A program made the translations under genes and the position numbers. A stretch of 14,427 nt of DNA from CAYGJN01 sp964350135 (GTDB lineage: Bacteria; Bdellovibrionota; Bacteriovoracia; Bacteriovoracales; Bacteriovoracaceae), in the NCBI GenBank assembly GCA_964350135.1, contig CAYGJN010000073.1:1-14427 (forward strand), in the 5' to 3' direction. Below are positions 1 to 7,850 of the stretch, piece after piece; within the stretch, counting starts at the first letter, position 1, and each line of letters starts with the position of its first letter. Under the pieces are notes generated by a model. It saw only the letters and a list, made by a program, of their open reading frames with translations. It was not told the origin of the DNA and made no database searches.

Positions 1-152
1 TTTACCAGGCCGAAAATTTTGGAGCTATATTTGTTTGACTTATTGATGAACAAGAGCTTAGTGATGGAACTGTTCAAATTAGAAATCTTCGATCTAAAAA
101 AACCGAAACTATAAAAATTAACGAACTCACTAATTTAAGAGACCTTCTATGA
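1..152 (+). CDS. hisS: Histidyl-tRNA synthetase, 3' end only, interrupted by an in-frame TGA
   Basis: This is the C-terminal end of class II histidyl-tRNA synthetase, which charges tRNA-His in the cytoplasm. The frame with codons starting at position 3 gives QAENFGAIFV, a TGA at 36-38, then 37 more codons beginning LIDEQELSDGTVQIRNLRS and ending at TGA 150-152. From memory, the C-terminal anticodon-binding domain of E. coli HisRS has a block of the form [20 protein letters not shown] continuing to KDLRS, and the window aligns to it without gaps on both sides of the TGA. The TGA sits at a hydrophobic position, and a single base change would give TTA (Leu). The final stop overlaps the valS start as ATGA, which suggests translational coupling. 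The gene body lies outside the window. Identity is fairly secure. Whether the TGA is real, a strain mutation or a sequence error cannot be decided here. Confidence 0.72.
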
Positions 153-2800
153 GTGCTGAACTTCCTAAAACATTTGCTCCAAAGGACATTGAGAAAACTT
201 GGTACAAGACTTGGGAAGAAAAAGGTTATTTTAAGCCTCGTAAAGGCAAACAAGATGAATCTTTTTGTATTATTATGCCTCCTCCGAATGTAACAGGTAT
301 TTTGCATATGGGTCACGCTTTAGATGCGACAACTCAAGATGTCCTTACTCGTTATAAAAGAATGAAAGGCTTTGAATCATTATGGCTTCCTGGAATGGAC
401 CATGCAGGCATCTCAACTCAATCTGTTGTAGAGAAAAAAATCTTTAAAGAAGAAGGCAAAACTCGTCATGATCTTACTAGAGAAGAGTTTCTTGAAAAAA
501 CCTGGGAATGGAAAGAACACCATGGCGGTGTCATCCAAGAGCAGCAACGCTCTCTAGGCGCTAGTTGTGATTGGAATTACTCTACATTTACCATGGATCC
601 CGAAGCCAATGAGGCGGTAAACGAAGTATTTGTTGATCTCTACAATGAAGGCCTTATTTATCAATCTGATTATATTGTAAACTGGGATACGGTTTTACAA
701 TCGGCCATTAGTGACGCTGAAGTTGAGCATATTGAAGTTAAGGGTGCCTATTACCATATCCAATATCAAGTTAAAGATAGTACTGAGACTTTAATTGTCG
801 CGACAACTAGGCCAGAAACTCTTTTAGGAGATACTGGTGTTGCTGTTAATCCTGAAGACGATCGCTTCAAGCATCTTATTGGAAAAACGGCCATTGTCCC
901 GCTTTGCAATAGAGAAGTCCCTATCGTTGGCGATGAGCATGTTGATATTGAAAAAGGAACTGGTTGTCTTAAAGTAACCCCAGGTCATGACTTTAATGAT
1001 TTTGATATCGGCAAACGTCACAATTTAGAAATTATTAGTATCTTAAATAAAGATGGAACATTAAATGACTACGGCCTGGAATGGAAAGGCCTAAGTGCGG
1101 CCAAGGCAAGACCAAAGATAGTTGAAAAGCTAGACACTCTTGGAATTTTTCTAAAAAAAGAAGAAACAATTCATCAAGTTGGCCATGGAGACAGATCAAA
1201 GTCTGTCATTGAACCACTTGTAAGTAAGCAATGGTTTTTAAATACTAAGGACATGTCCCAAGAGGCCGTTCTGGCAGTTGAAAATGATAAAACAAAATAC
1301 TTTCCTAAAGGTTGGGAGAATACTTATTTTTCTTGGCTTAGAAATCCAAAGGACTGGTGTATCTCTCGCCAGCTTTGGTGGGGACATAAAATTCCTGTTT
1401 TTACTTGTAATGATTGTAATCATCAATGGGCAGCCAAGACTGAACCAGAACAATGTAGTAAATGTAGCTCTAAAAAAATCACTCAAGATCCAGATGTTTT
1501 AGACACATGGTTTTCTTCGGCCCTTTGGCCATTTTCAACTCTCGGTTGGCCGAATAAAGAGAGAATGGAGCTAAGAAAATTTGATACTTTTTACCCATCG
1601 ACAGTTTTAATTACTGGTTTTGATATTATTTTCTTTTGGGTTGCCCGTATGATGATGATGGGGCTCAAGTTTCAAAAAACAATTCCTTTCCACCATGTTT
1701 ATATCCACGCCATTGTTAGAGATAAGCAAGGTCGCAAGATGAGTAAATCTCTTGGTAATGGAATAGATCCCCTTACTGTTGTTGATGAAAGTGGTGCTGA
1801 TGCACTTAGATTCACCCTGGCTTCAAGCTCTGGCTATAATAGAACTATAAATCTTGATCCAGCTGAAATTGAAGGCTACAGAAACTTTATTAATAAATTA
1901 TGGAATGCATTTAGATTTATTCATCCATTTTTAGACTCTGCAGAGTCTGAACTTCCTAAAAGTCTTGATCAACAATCCAAGTGGATTCTTTCTGAACTTA
2001 ACACCACAGCTAAAGCAATGAATGAATCATTGGATATCTATCGTTTTGATGATGCTTGCTCGGCAATCTATCAATTTACCTATGATAAATTTTGCTCATG
2101 GTTTATTGAGCTTTCAAAACCAATTCTCTATGGTGATGATGAAAAGGCTAAGATAGAGCGTGCGACTATTTTAAAGTTTGTTCTTAAAAAAATGATGGCC
2201 TTGCTTCATCCAATAGCACCTTATATAAGTGAAGAGATTTGGAAATATATTAAAGATGACTCCGAAGACCTTTTAATCATTGCTGATTATCCTGAATTTG
2301 AAAAAAGCTTTGATTTCACAAAAGATCAAGAAGAGATTAATCTTTTTATACAGACCGTAACCCTTATCAGAAATTTAAGACAATCAATTAATCTTGCTCC
2401 GAAAGAAGAGGTAGGTATTGAGTTTTTCTCTGATGATGAAAATGCAAAAAAAATACTAGATGCCCAAGGGCCATTTTTTTACAATCTGGCCAAAGTTAAA
2501 AATTTTACATCAAAAAACACTAAAGAAAATCGACCAGGAAAATCTCTTATGGGTGCAACTCCTTTTGGAGAGATTTTTATTCCTCTAGAGGGTTTGATTG
2601 ATTTGGATGCTCAGGTAGCCAAGCTTAAAAAAGATATGGCCAAGGCCGAAAAAGAAGTAATTCAGTTTGAAAAGAAGCTAGCTAATAAAGGGTTTGTTGA
2701 TAGAGCACCTGAGCATGTAATTGTTGAAACTAAAGAAAAACTTGAAGCTCATAAAAAAACCTTTGAGGCTCTCAAAGAAAACCTTAAGAGATTTAGTTAA
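149..2800 (+). CDS. valS: Valyl-tRNA synthetase (ValRS), complete
   Basis: This class I aminoacyl-tRNA synthetase charges tRNA-Val with valine and proofreads misactivated threonine. The 883 residues are within the usual range for bacterial ValRS. Seen in order: the HIGH-type motif HMGH at residues 53-56 within PPPNVTG-ILHMGHAL; the CP1 editing domain with TTRPET at 219-224; two CxxC pairs at C420/C423 and C436/C439, which look like a small zinc knuckle found in some ValRS; the conserved DTWFSS near 452; the KMSKS loop at 530-534; a helical anticodon-binding domain at about 620-770; and a C-terminal Lys/Glu-rich coiled coil from about 816, the tRNA-binding arm typical of ValRS. The ATG overlaps the hisS stop, and the ribosome-binding site is weak (AAGAG), consistent with coupling to hisS. 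It converges with the minus-strand operon ending at 2813. Confidence 0.98.
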   Translation: MSAELPKTFAPKDIEKTWYKTWEEKGYFKPRKGKQDESFCIIMPPPNVTGILHMGHALDATTQDVLTRYKRMKGFESLWLPGMDHAGISTQSVVEKKIFKEEGKTRHDLTREEFLEKTWEWKEHHGGVIQEQQRSLGASCDWNYSTFTMDPEANEAVNEVFVDLYNEGLIYQSDYIVNWDTVLQSAISDAEVEHIEVKGAYYHIQYQVKDSTETLIVATTRPETLLGDTGVAVNPEDDRFKHLIGKTAIVPLCNREVPIVGDEHVDIEKGTGCLKVTPGHDFNDFDIGKRHNLEIISILNKDGTLNDYGLEWKGLSAAKARPKIVEKLDTLGIFLKKEETIHQVGHGDRSKSVIEPLVSKQWFLNTKDMSQEAVLAVENDKTKYFPKGWENTYFSWLRNPKDWCISRQLWWGHKIPVFTCNDCNHQWAAKTEPEQCSKCSSKKITQDPDVLDTWFSSALWPFSTLGWPNKERMELRKFDTFYPSTVLITGFDIIFFWVARMMMMGLKFQKTIPFHHVYIHAIVRDKQGRKMSKSLGNGIDPLTVVDESGADALRFTLASSSGYNRTINLDPAEIEGYRNFINKLWNAFRFIHPFLDSAESELPKSLDQQSKWILSELNTTAKAMNESLDIYRFDDACSAIYQFTYDKFCSWFIELSKPILYGDDEKAKIERATILKFVLKKMMALLHPIAPYISEEIWKYIKDDSEDLLIIADYPEFEKSFDFTKDQEEINLFIQTVTLIRNLRQSINLAPKEEVGIEFFSDDENAKKILDAQGPFFYNLAKVKNFTSKNTKENRPGKSLMGATPFGEIFIPLEGLIDLDAQVAKLKKDMAKAEKEVIQFEKKLANKGFVDRAPEHVIVETKEKLEAHKKTFEALKENLKRFS

Positions 2801-2812
2801 GCCTACAAAATA

Positions 2813-3718
2813 TTAACTCTGCAAAAGGCTTGCGATTTTTTTGAAATCGAACCTGCCTCTATGATCAAAAATCACAGGCTCAATAAGAGTTGTTTTAAGA
2901 GAGTTATCACCTAAAAGCACTGTAGGCACTTCATGAAACTCTGCAAGTCTTGCAAGTACTTTTGACTCTGTCACAAGCGCACTTGCATAGGCAATTTTCT
3001 TACTAAAAGCAATCCAGTTTTCAGGATCAGCTTTAGTGTATTTATAGAAATTTTCCTCAGCCATACCAGTGAGGGCCTGTGGATTATCTTCGCTATCTGA
3101 GAGAACTATAAAATGAAACTTGATATGACTAACATGCTTTAAAAGCTCTTTAAATTGATCTTGAAAAACAAGATTTTCATAGCGTTGAGCTGTAATCGCA
3201 ACAATAACGATTGGGATTTCTCCAAAATGTTCATCGTCAACAACTGACTCTATTAAAGAAGGTTTTGCTAAACTGACTGGATCTTTGACAAAAGTCTCAA
3301 GCAAACGTTTTGCAAGCAATGGCCTAGAAGTTATATTTTCTTTAAAAGAATGATTTAGAAAAAGTCTATTTGATAGTTTGGTTTGTCCTAGCCTATGACG
3401 TGATCTAAAGCAAAAAGCAAGAAAAGCTGAGTGCCAAGAATCTTCTAGAGCAAAAGATAAATCTATATTAAAAACCTCATTAAGGTTCACACAGTATTTA
3501 TGTATCAAAGGAGCACTCTGGTAGATATCTTTTGGAATATGATAAAAATAGGTTCTAAAATTCAAAAGACCTAACATCTTTTCATGGACCTCTGTAGAAA
3601 TTAAATTCATCTGAGAGCTTGGAAAAAGATCATGAACAGTTGTTACAAATGGAAAAAGCTCCATAACCTCTACAGGATCTTCTGGAAGATGAATAAGAAT
3701 TTTACGTATTTCAGACAT
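2813..3718 (-). CDS. Diverged glycosyltransferase family 9 (heptosyltransferase-like) protein
   Basis: This 301-residue protein resembles the ADP-heptose:LPS heptosyltransferase (GT9) fold in outline. It starts with a short beta-strand RKILIHL followed by an acidic loop PEDPVEV. It then has a DLSFALEDSWHSAFLAF block with RHRLG, like the GT9 segment that ends in 'RIG'. The C-terminal half has a Rossmann-type strand (PIVIVAITA) and ASALVTESKVLARLAEFHEVPTVLLG, matching the family pattern 'A-x-DSG-x-x-x-LA-x-x-x-x-x-PTVxLFG'. The DSG nucleotide-sugar motif is replaced by TES and the N-terminal GD loop is shortened, so donor use may differ or activity may be lost. It is the last gene of the fabI operon, and its ATG overlaps the EI24-like gene by 8 nt. 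No signal peptide or membrane segment is visible, so it should be cytoplasmic or peripheral to the inner membrane. Family assignment is by eye; substrate unknown. Confidence 0.55.
   Translation of the reverse strand: MSEIRKILIHLPEDPVEVMELFPFVTTVHDLFPSSQMNLISTEVHEKMLGLLNFRTYFYHIPKDIYQSAPLIHKYCVNLNEVFNIDLSFALEDSWHSAFLAFCFRSRHRLGQTKLSNRLFLNHSFKENITSRPLLAKRLLETFVKDPVSLAKPSLIESVVDDEHFGEIPIVIVAITAQRYENLVFQDQFKELLKHVSHIKFHFIVLSDSEDNPQALTGMAEENFYKYTKADPENWIAFSKKIAYASALVTESKVLARLAEFHEVPTVLLGDNSLKTTLIEPVIFDHRGRFDFKKIASLLQS
2821..2842 (+). terminator. Possible weak terminator after valS
   Basis: Just past the valS stop, GCAA (2821-2824) and TTGC (2830-2833) can form a short stem around AAGGC, followed after two bases by seven T at 2836-2842. 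A longer alternative pairs AAGCCT (2799-2804) with AGGCTT across a loop of about 21 nt. Both stems are short, and the site lies inside the 3' end of the convergent gene, so this is a tentative rho-independent terminator. Confidence 0.3.
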
Positions 3719-4442
3719 TGGTTAGGCTTTTTTTATTTTTTTCTACAAAAATTAAAGTAAAAAAGATGACAGCAACTGGTAACATTAAAAGATTTAATCC
3801 CGGTATGGCCATAAAAAATAAAAAGAGAACTCCCCCCAATGTATAAGAAAAAAGATTGCTTAGAATATCTCTAATACATCTCCCAACATTATAATCATGA
3901 CGAGACCAGCTATAGTCTACAAATTGAATCGTTAAAAGAAGAGCTGATAGTAAAAAAGTAATAGGGGCTAAAGGTGGAATTAAGCTAAAAATCCCTGAAA
4001 GAAGTGTGAGAAATAAAATGAAAATAACTTTTTTAAGTTCATTCCACGCAATTTTCACAAAGTTCTTTAATAGCTTACTAATAGAAAACTTTTCATCTTT
4101 TGAAATAGTTCCAAGAATGTTTTTCTCTACACGACTGCTTATAAGATCATTAAAAGGTGATGCTAGTACTGAGACAATCATCACAAACGTCCAATTCACT
4201 ATGAAAAAAAGTAGAACAAAAAAGATCATGAAAAGTACCCAATAGAGCACACTTGCTCCTGCACCATCTCCAAGCTTCCCTTGAATATAGGCCTGCCCCT
4301 CGCCCATTGCAAAATTATAAAGTTTCGCTCCTAACAAGGTATATAAGCCAATACCAATAAGAACTGGAAACATCCCAAGGGTTAAAAGGACTTTATCTTT
4401 AAATAATAATTTAATTGCCTCATTAAGTTTTTTCAAAATCAT
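3711..4442 (-). CDS. EI24/CysZ-like multi-pass inner-membrane protein
   Basis: The 243-residue protein has hydrophobic stretches at about 19-40, 64-92, 138-175 and 201-233. The motif ASPFNDLISSRVE (94-106) after the second stretch is the hallmark I associate with the EI24 family (Pfam EI24, which includes CysZ). CysZ is a sulfate permease in E. coli, but many EI24 proteins have no known substrate, and nothing here (no cys genes nearby) supports sulfate transport. The position between a DUF309 gene and a GT9-like gene downstream of fabI points to an envelope role instead. The ATG overlaps the upstream DUF309 stop by ATGA, and its own stop lies 8 nt inside the downstream gene. Family call is good, function unknown. 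Confidence 0.75.
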   Translation of the reverse strand: MILKKLNEAIKLLFKDKVLLTLGMFPVLIGIGLYTLLGAKLYNFAMGEGQAYIQGKLGDGAGASVLYWVLFMIFFVLLFFIVNWTFVMIVSVLASPFNDLISSRVEKNILGTISKDEKFSISKLLKNFVKIAWNELKKVIFILFLTLLSGIFSLIPPLAPITFLLSALLLTIQFVDYSWSRHDYNVGRCIRDILSNLFSYTLGGVLFLFFMAIPGLNLLMLPVAVIFFTLIFVEKNKKSLTNV

Positions 4443-4852
4443 ATATTCTCTTTCGGAAAATTTTTAAATCTAAATTCAAATAACTCTGATAAATCTGAGA
4501 GCTCTGTTTCTTTTGGGACTTTATAAACAAGGTCTTTAAGTTCCTGCCAGTCTAGATAATCATACATAAGTTGTGTATCCACACCAAGGTTTTCACATCG
4601 TTCGATTTTCTCTTTCGCTTTATGAATAAGACTCTTGGCTCCAGGAAGTTTTTTATCTCTATAGTGAATCATGCTAGCAGCTACCTGAATAATGGCCCAC
4701 CAAACATTTCTTGCATTATCTCCAACATCTTCTTTCCACAAGTCTTCAAAAACCTCGTGGCACTCCCAATACTTTTGCTCATTAAAAAGCTCAATACCTT
4801 CACGGCTTTCATTCAGATGCTTATTTGAAAATTGTCCGTAGGTATAATTCAC
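4439..4852 (-). CDS. DUF309 family protein (GTG start)
   Basis: This is a 137-residue soluble helical protein. Residues 23-40 carry the DUF309 signature: FNEQKYWECHEVFEDLW, with H32-E33, E36 and W39 in the H-E-x-x-E-x-x-W pattern. A second helix has WWAIIQVAASMIHY. The His/Glu residues could form a metal or catalytic site, but I know of no established biochemical function for the family. The start is GTG (4850-4852), because the fabI stop TGA is 4849-4851, giving a GTGA overlap; an internal ATG would lose this coupling. It is the second gene of the fabI operon. Family assignment is secure from the signature, function is not known. Confidence 0.85.
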   Translation of the reverse strand: MNYTYGQFSNKHLNESREGIELFNEQKYWECHEVFEDLWKEDVGDNARNVWWAIIQVAASMIHYRDKKLPGAKSLIHKAKEKIERCENLGVDTQLMYDYLDWQELKDLVYKVPKETELSDLSELFEFRFKNFPKENI

Positions 4853-5619
4853 AGCACTCCTAAAATTGACATTCCCGAATCTACATACAGAATTTGACCT
4901 GTAACTCCATTTGAAAGATCAGATGCTAAGTATAATGCAGTACCTGCAACATCTTCAGGGGTCACATTTCTTCTTAAAGGAGCCTTTTCTTCAACCGCAG
5001 CTAGGATATTTCTAAAACCAGGAATTCCTGAGGCTGCCAAAGTTTTAATTGGGCCAGCACTAATGCAATTAATATGTACGCCTTTAGGACCAAGATCATC
5101 TGCTAAATATCTTGTTGAGGTTTCAAGAGCAGATTTTGCAACTCCCATGACATCATAATTTTTCATTACCTTTTGTGATCCGTGATAAGTCATCGACATA
5201 ATTTTAGCATTTTCATTCATTATATCTTGCAGACTATGACAGACGCCAACTAAGCTAAAAGCAGAGACATCCATTGCTAAAGCAAAACCCGATCTTGATG
5301 TTGCTGTAAAACCATTTTTTAAATCTTCTCTATCAGCAAAGGCCAAAGAATGAACAAGAATATCAAATTTCCCCCATTCTTTTTCTACTGTTTTTTTAAG
5401 ATTAATAAGATGATCATCTTTTGTTACATCGAGTTCACAAGTGAAGTCCGCACCAATCTCTTCTGCTAAAGGTTCTACTCTTTTCTTAAGAGCATCATTA
5501 AGATAGCTAAGCCCAAGACTTGCTCCCTGCTCTTTAAAGGCTTTACAAATTCCCCATGCAATTGAGCGCTCATTAGCCACCCCAAGTATTAATGCTTTTT
5601 TACCTTCTAATAATTTCAT
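4849..5619 (-). CDS. fabI: Enoyl-[acyl-carrier-protein] reductase (NADH), FabI
   Basis: FabI reduces trans-2-enoyl-ACP in the last step of each fatty-acid elongation cycle, in the cytoplasm. The 256 residues match the family size. The N-terminal nucleotide-binding segment is KKALILGVANERSIAWGI, with the FabI/divergent-SDR spacing rather than the classical GxxxGxG. The catalytic Tyr-x6-Lys is Y155 and K162 in NYDVMGVAK, with the second conserved Tyr at Y145 in SMTYHGS. Residue 93, in HSLAFA, is Ala where E. coli has Gly93; Ala occurs in other FabIs. SAGPIKTLAASGI (188-200) is the substrate-binding loop. The start ATG has AGAGG (plus-strand 5624-5628) 4 nt upstream. It is the first gene of the minus-strand operon and is divergent from the aminotransferase gene. 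Identity is secure. Confidence 0.97.
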   Translation of the reverse strand: MKLLEGKKALILGVANERSIAWGICKAFKEQGASLGLSYLNDALKKRVEPLAEEIGADFTCELDVTKDDHLINLKKTVEKEWGKFDILVHSLAFADREDLKNGFTATSRSGFALAMDVSAFSLVGVCHSLQDIMNENAKIMSMTYHGSQKVMKNYDVMGVAKSALETSTRYLADDLGPKGVHINCISAGPIKTLAASGIPGFRNILAAVEEKAPLRRNVTPEDVAGTALYLASDLSNGVTGQILYVDSGMSILGVL

Positions 5620-5643
5620 AAAACCTCTTTTTATTGATCTAAT

Positions 5644-5672
5644 AGATTACCCAATTGGCCTTGCTCTCTCAA
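5644..5672 (-). promoter_or_regulatory. Candidate sigma70-type promoter for the fabI operon
   Basis: Reading the minus strand, TTGAGA (5667-5672) resembles the -35 box with one mismatch. It is followed after exactly 17 nt by TAATCT (5644-5649), a poor -10 with three mismatches. Transcription would start about 15-20 nt before the fabI ribosome-binding site. The spacing is ideal but the -10 is weak. It is the best candidate I see in the divergent gap. Confidence 0.35.
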
Positions 5673-5692
5673 GACTTACCCAATGCGACATT

Positions 5693-5722
5693 TTGGCTTT
5701 TTTAACTCTGTGGAGGTAAAAT
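5693..5722 (+). promoter_or_regulatory. Weak candidate promoter for the homogentisate operon
   Basis: On the plus strand TTGGCT (5693-5698) and TAAAAT (5717-5722) are 18 nt apart. The -10 matches five of six consensus bases but the -35 only three. The predicted transcript start would be about 15-20 nt before the ATG at 5749. A weak -35 is compatible with an activator-dependent promoter, but no operator could be identified. Confidence 0.22.
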
Positions 5723-5737
5723 TCCTTAATCTTCCTT

Positions 5738-5743
5738 GGAGGG
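5738..5743 (+). promoter_or_regulatory. Ribosome-binding site that fixes the aminotransferase start
   Basis: GGAGGG at 5738-5743 lies 5 nt before the ATG at 5749. The alternative in-frame ATG at 5683 has no purine-rich sequence upstream, and its 22 extra residues do not resemble a HisC N-terminus. The start at 5749 is therefore preferred. Confidence 0.8.
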
Positions 5744-5748
5744 ATCTC

Positions 5749-6882
5749 ATGGCTCAAGTTCGCCAATTAGTACCGGATTATATCCGTAATCTTAAAACTT
5801 ATAAAGCAGGTAAGCCTATCGGCGAACTTGCGCGAGAACGCGGCCTTAAAAAGATTTCCAAACTCGCTAGTAATGAAAATCCACTTGGCCCATCTCCGTT
5901 TGCTATTAAAGAAATGACTCAAGGTCTATGGGAGCTGCACCGCTATCCTGATAGCCATGGTTATGAACTCAAAAACAAGCTTGCAAGTTTTTGGAAGCTT
6001 AGAAAAAGCAATATCATTCTAGGAAATGGCTCCGAAGGTATTATGGCCTATATTGCCAGGGCCTTTATTCAACCAGGAGATGAAGTTTTAACTTCTGCCA
6101 ATACCTTCATTGGTTTTTATGTTCTTGCTAGTAGTGTAGGCGCAAAACTTAAAACTGTTCCCTTAACAAAAGATTATAAATACGATGTAGAAGCCTTGAA
6201 AAATGGCATCACTGAAAAAACTAAAGTGATTTATATAGCAAATCCCAATAATCCAACAGGAACCTATATTACTAAAAAAGAATTTGATTACCTTATGGAT
6301 TATGTTCCTGAGTATTGCATTGTTATTTTAGATGAAGCTTATTTTGAGTTTGCTATTGAACATGACGATTATCCAGATTCAATGGATTACCGCTACGATA
6401 ATGTTATTACTACCAGAACTTTTTCTAAGGCCCACGGACTCTCTGGGATTCGTGTAGGCTATGGCTTTGCTCATGAATTTTTTATTGAAAACCTCTCTAA
6501 AGTAAAACTTCCATTTGAACCAAACCTTATTGGACAATTAGGAGCAATTGGAGCCCTTGATGATCGCCCTCATTTAAAAAGAACTTTGCAAAATAACAGA
6601 ACTCTTTACAAAGAAACTATGAATTTTTTAAGAGGACATGACTTTGATCCAATCGAGTCTGTAACAAACTTTATTACTTTTAGGACTGGCTCAGAAGAGG
6701 CCAGTAATGAAATGTACGAGCTTCTTTTAAATCACGGAGTTATCGTAAGACCTTTAGCTGCAAATGCAATGCCTGGATATATAAGAGTTTCTATCGGAAC
6801 AAGAGATGAAATGGATCATTATTATGAAGCTATGGAAGATATCTTGCCAAGATGGAATCCAAAATTTGGAAGAGAAGAATGA
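5749..6882 (+). CDS. hisC: HisC-family PLP aminotransferase, probably aromatic amino acid/tyrosine
   Basis: This is a fold-type I PLP aminotransferase of the histidinol-phosphate aminotransferase family, 377 residues from the ATG at 5749. Visible family features are SNENPLGPSP (41-50), GNGSEG (92-97), ANPNNPTGT (164-172), LDEAY with PLP-ring Asp195, the Schiff-base lysine K227 in TFSKAHGLSGIRVGY, R235, and the substrate-carboxylate arginine R346 in GYIRVSIG. HisC normally converts imidazole-acetol phosphate and glutamate to histidinol phosphate, but members of this family often act on tyrosine or phenylalanine. The next genes encode a fumarylacetoacetate hydrolase and a homogentisate dioxygenase, overlapping in one operon, and no other his gene is nearby. 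I infer it makes 4-hydroxyphenylpyruvate from tyrosine. Family certain; substrate is inference, so the symbol reflects family only. Its stop overlaps the next start by ATGA. Confidence 0.9.
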   Translation: MAQVRQLVPDYIRNLKTYKAGKPIGELARERGLKKISKLASNENPLGPSPFAIKEMTQGLWELHRYPDSHGYELKNKLASFWKLRKSNIILGNGSEGIMAYIARAFIQPGDEVLTSANTFIGFYVLASSVGAKLKTVPLTKDYKYDVEALKNGITEKTKVIYIANPNNPTGTYITKKEFDYLMDYVPEYCIVILDEAYFEFAIEHDDYPDSMDYRYDNVITTRTFSKAHGLSGIRVGYGFAHEFFIENLSKVKLPFEPNLIGQLGAIGALDDRPHLKRTLQNNRTLYKETMNFLRGHDFDPIESVTNFITFRTGSEEASNEMYELLLNHGVIVRPLAANAMPGYIRVSIGTRDEMDHYYEAMEDILPRWNPKFGREE

Positions 6883-7850
6883 AAATAGTTAATTTTGAAG
6901 TCAACTCCCCTATCGGCCCTATCAGACGACTTGGCATACTCGAGGGAGATCGTATTATTGATGCTAATCTTTGCTGGCAAACTTATTTTAAAAATGAAGG
7001 ATTTCATTCTTTTAAAGAAAAGGCGTTCCATAAAATGCCAGATTCTTTATATGCACTTTTAAAATCCGATGAGGCTCCCATTGAGTCTCTACAAAAAACC
7101 CTAGAGCTTTCAAAAAAAATTGAAGGCGAATTTATTTTTAAAAGTCGCGATATTCAACTTCGAGCCCCAATAGATAAAATTGAAACTTATAGAGATTTCT
7201 ATGCCCATGAAAAACATGTGGCCAAGGGTTTTGAAAAACGAGGAGAACCAATCCCAAAAGATTGGTATGAAATCCCTGCATATTATAAAGGCCCAAGCGT
7301 TGGCTTTATTGGACCAGATGAAGAGATTCTCTGGCCAAGCTACACAAGAATCTTAGACTTTGAACTAGAGCTAGCTATTATTATTGGTCGCGATGGAAAA
7401 AATATAAAAGAAGCAAATGCCCATAAGCATATATTTGGCTATACAATTTTAAATGATATTTCTGCTCGAGATATGCAAAAAAAAGAAATGGCCATAAGAC
7501 TTGGACCAGCTAAGGGAAAAGATTTTTGTTCAGTTATTGGACCTGTGATTACAACTTTTGATGAATTTAATTTTAAAGAACCTAATCTTAAAATGACAGC
7601 AACTATTAATGGAGAAAAATGGAGTGAAGGCCAAAGCGGTGACTCATATTATAGTTTTTCTCAAATGGTTGAACATGTAGCCCGAGATGAATGGGTTTTA
7701 GCTGCCGACCTTATGGGCTCTGGAACTGTTGGAACTGGTTGTGGTTTAGAGCTCGATCGCTGGATTCAATCTGGTGATAAGATTACTTTAGAGATTGAAA
7801 AAATTGGAAAACTAACAAATAAAGTAGGAGGCCCAAGTGGAAAACTTTAA
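6879..7850 (+). CDS. Fumarylacetoacetate hydrolase (FAH) family, likely fumarylacetoacetase
   Basis: FAH cleaves fumarylacetoacetate to fumarate and acetoacetate, the last step of tyrosine breakdown. From the ATG at 6879 the protein has 323 residues. The active-site set of vertebrate FAH, recalled from the family, is matched at identical internal spacing: D106 and H113 (DFYAHEKH) correspond to human D126 and H133, E162/E164 (DFELELA) to E199/E201, and D193 (LNDISARD) to D233. GPAKGKDF (209-216) supplies the conserved lysine loop. This complete metal site plus the catalytic His argues for a true C-C bond hydrolase rather than a degenerate family member. The start at 6879 is chosen over an upstream ATG (6852) because GGAAGAG lies just before it and it overlaps the aminotransferase stop as ATGA. 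It overlaps the dioxygenase gene by 14 nt. Confidence 0.93.
   Translation: MKIVNFEVNSPIGPIRRLGILEGDRIIDANLCWQTYFKNEGFHSFKEKAFHKMPDSLYALLKSDEAPIESLQKTLELSKKIEGEFIFKSRDIQLRAPIDKIETYRDFYAHEKHVAKGFEKRGEPIPKDWYEIPAYYKGPSVGFIGPDEEILWPSYTRILDFELELAIIIGRDGKNIKEANAHKHIFGYTILNDISARDMQKKEMAIRLGPAKGKDFCSVIGPVITTFDEFNFKEPNLKMTATINGEKWSEGQSGDSYYSFSQMVEHVARDEWVLAADLMGSGTVGTGCGLELDRWIQSGDKITLEIEKIGKLTNKVGGPSGKL
7826..7831 (+). promoter_or_regulatory. Strong ribosome-binding site inside the FAH gene for a GTG start
   Basis: AGGAGG, the perfect anti-16S match, lies 5 nt before GTG at 7837-7839. It supports GTG initiation of the dioxygenase within the last 14 nt of the FAH coding sequence. Confidence 0.85.

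Noticed and set aside
1..152. Recoding of TGA as Trp (genetic code 4) to explain the hisS stop
   Set aside because: Several complete genes in the window end with TGA at overlaps, and all conserved tryptophans seen are encoded by TGG.
74..316. Open frame on the minus strand across the hisS/valS junction
   Set aside because: It is low complexity, has no family resemblance, and lies opposite strongly conserved valS sequence.
4006..4245. Open frame on the plus strand inside the EI24-like gene
   Set aside because: Its Ser/Phe/Lys-rich translation is what a membrane-protein gene gives when read in reverse; no independent signal.
5683..5748. Upstream ATG that would extend the aminotransferase by 22 residues
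   Set aside because: It has no ribosome-binding site and an atypical N-terminus, while GGAGGG sits 5 nt before the ATG at 5749.
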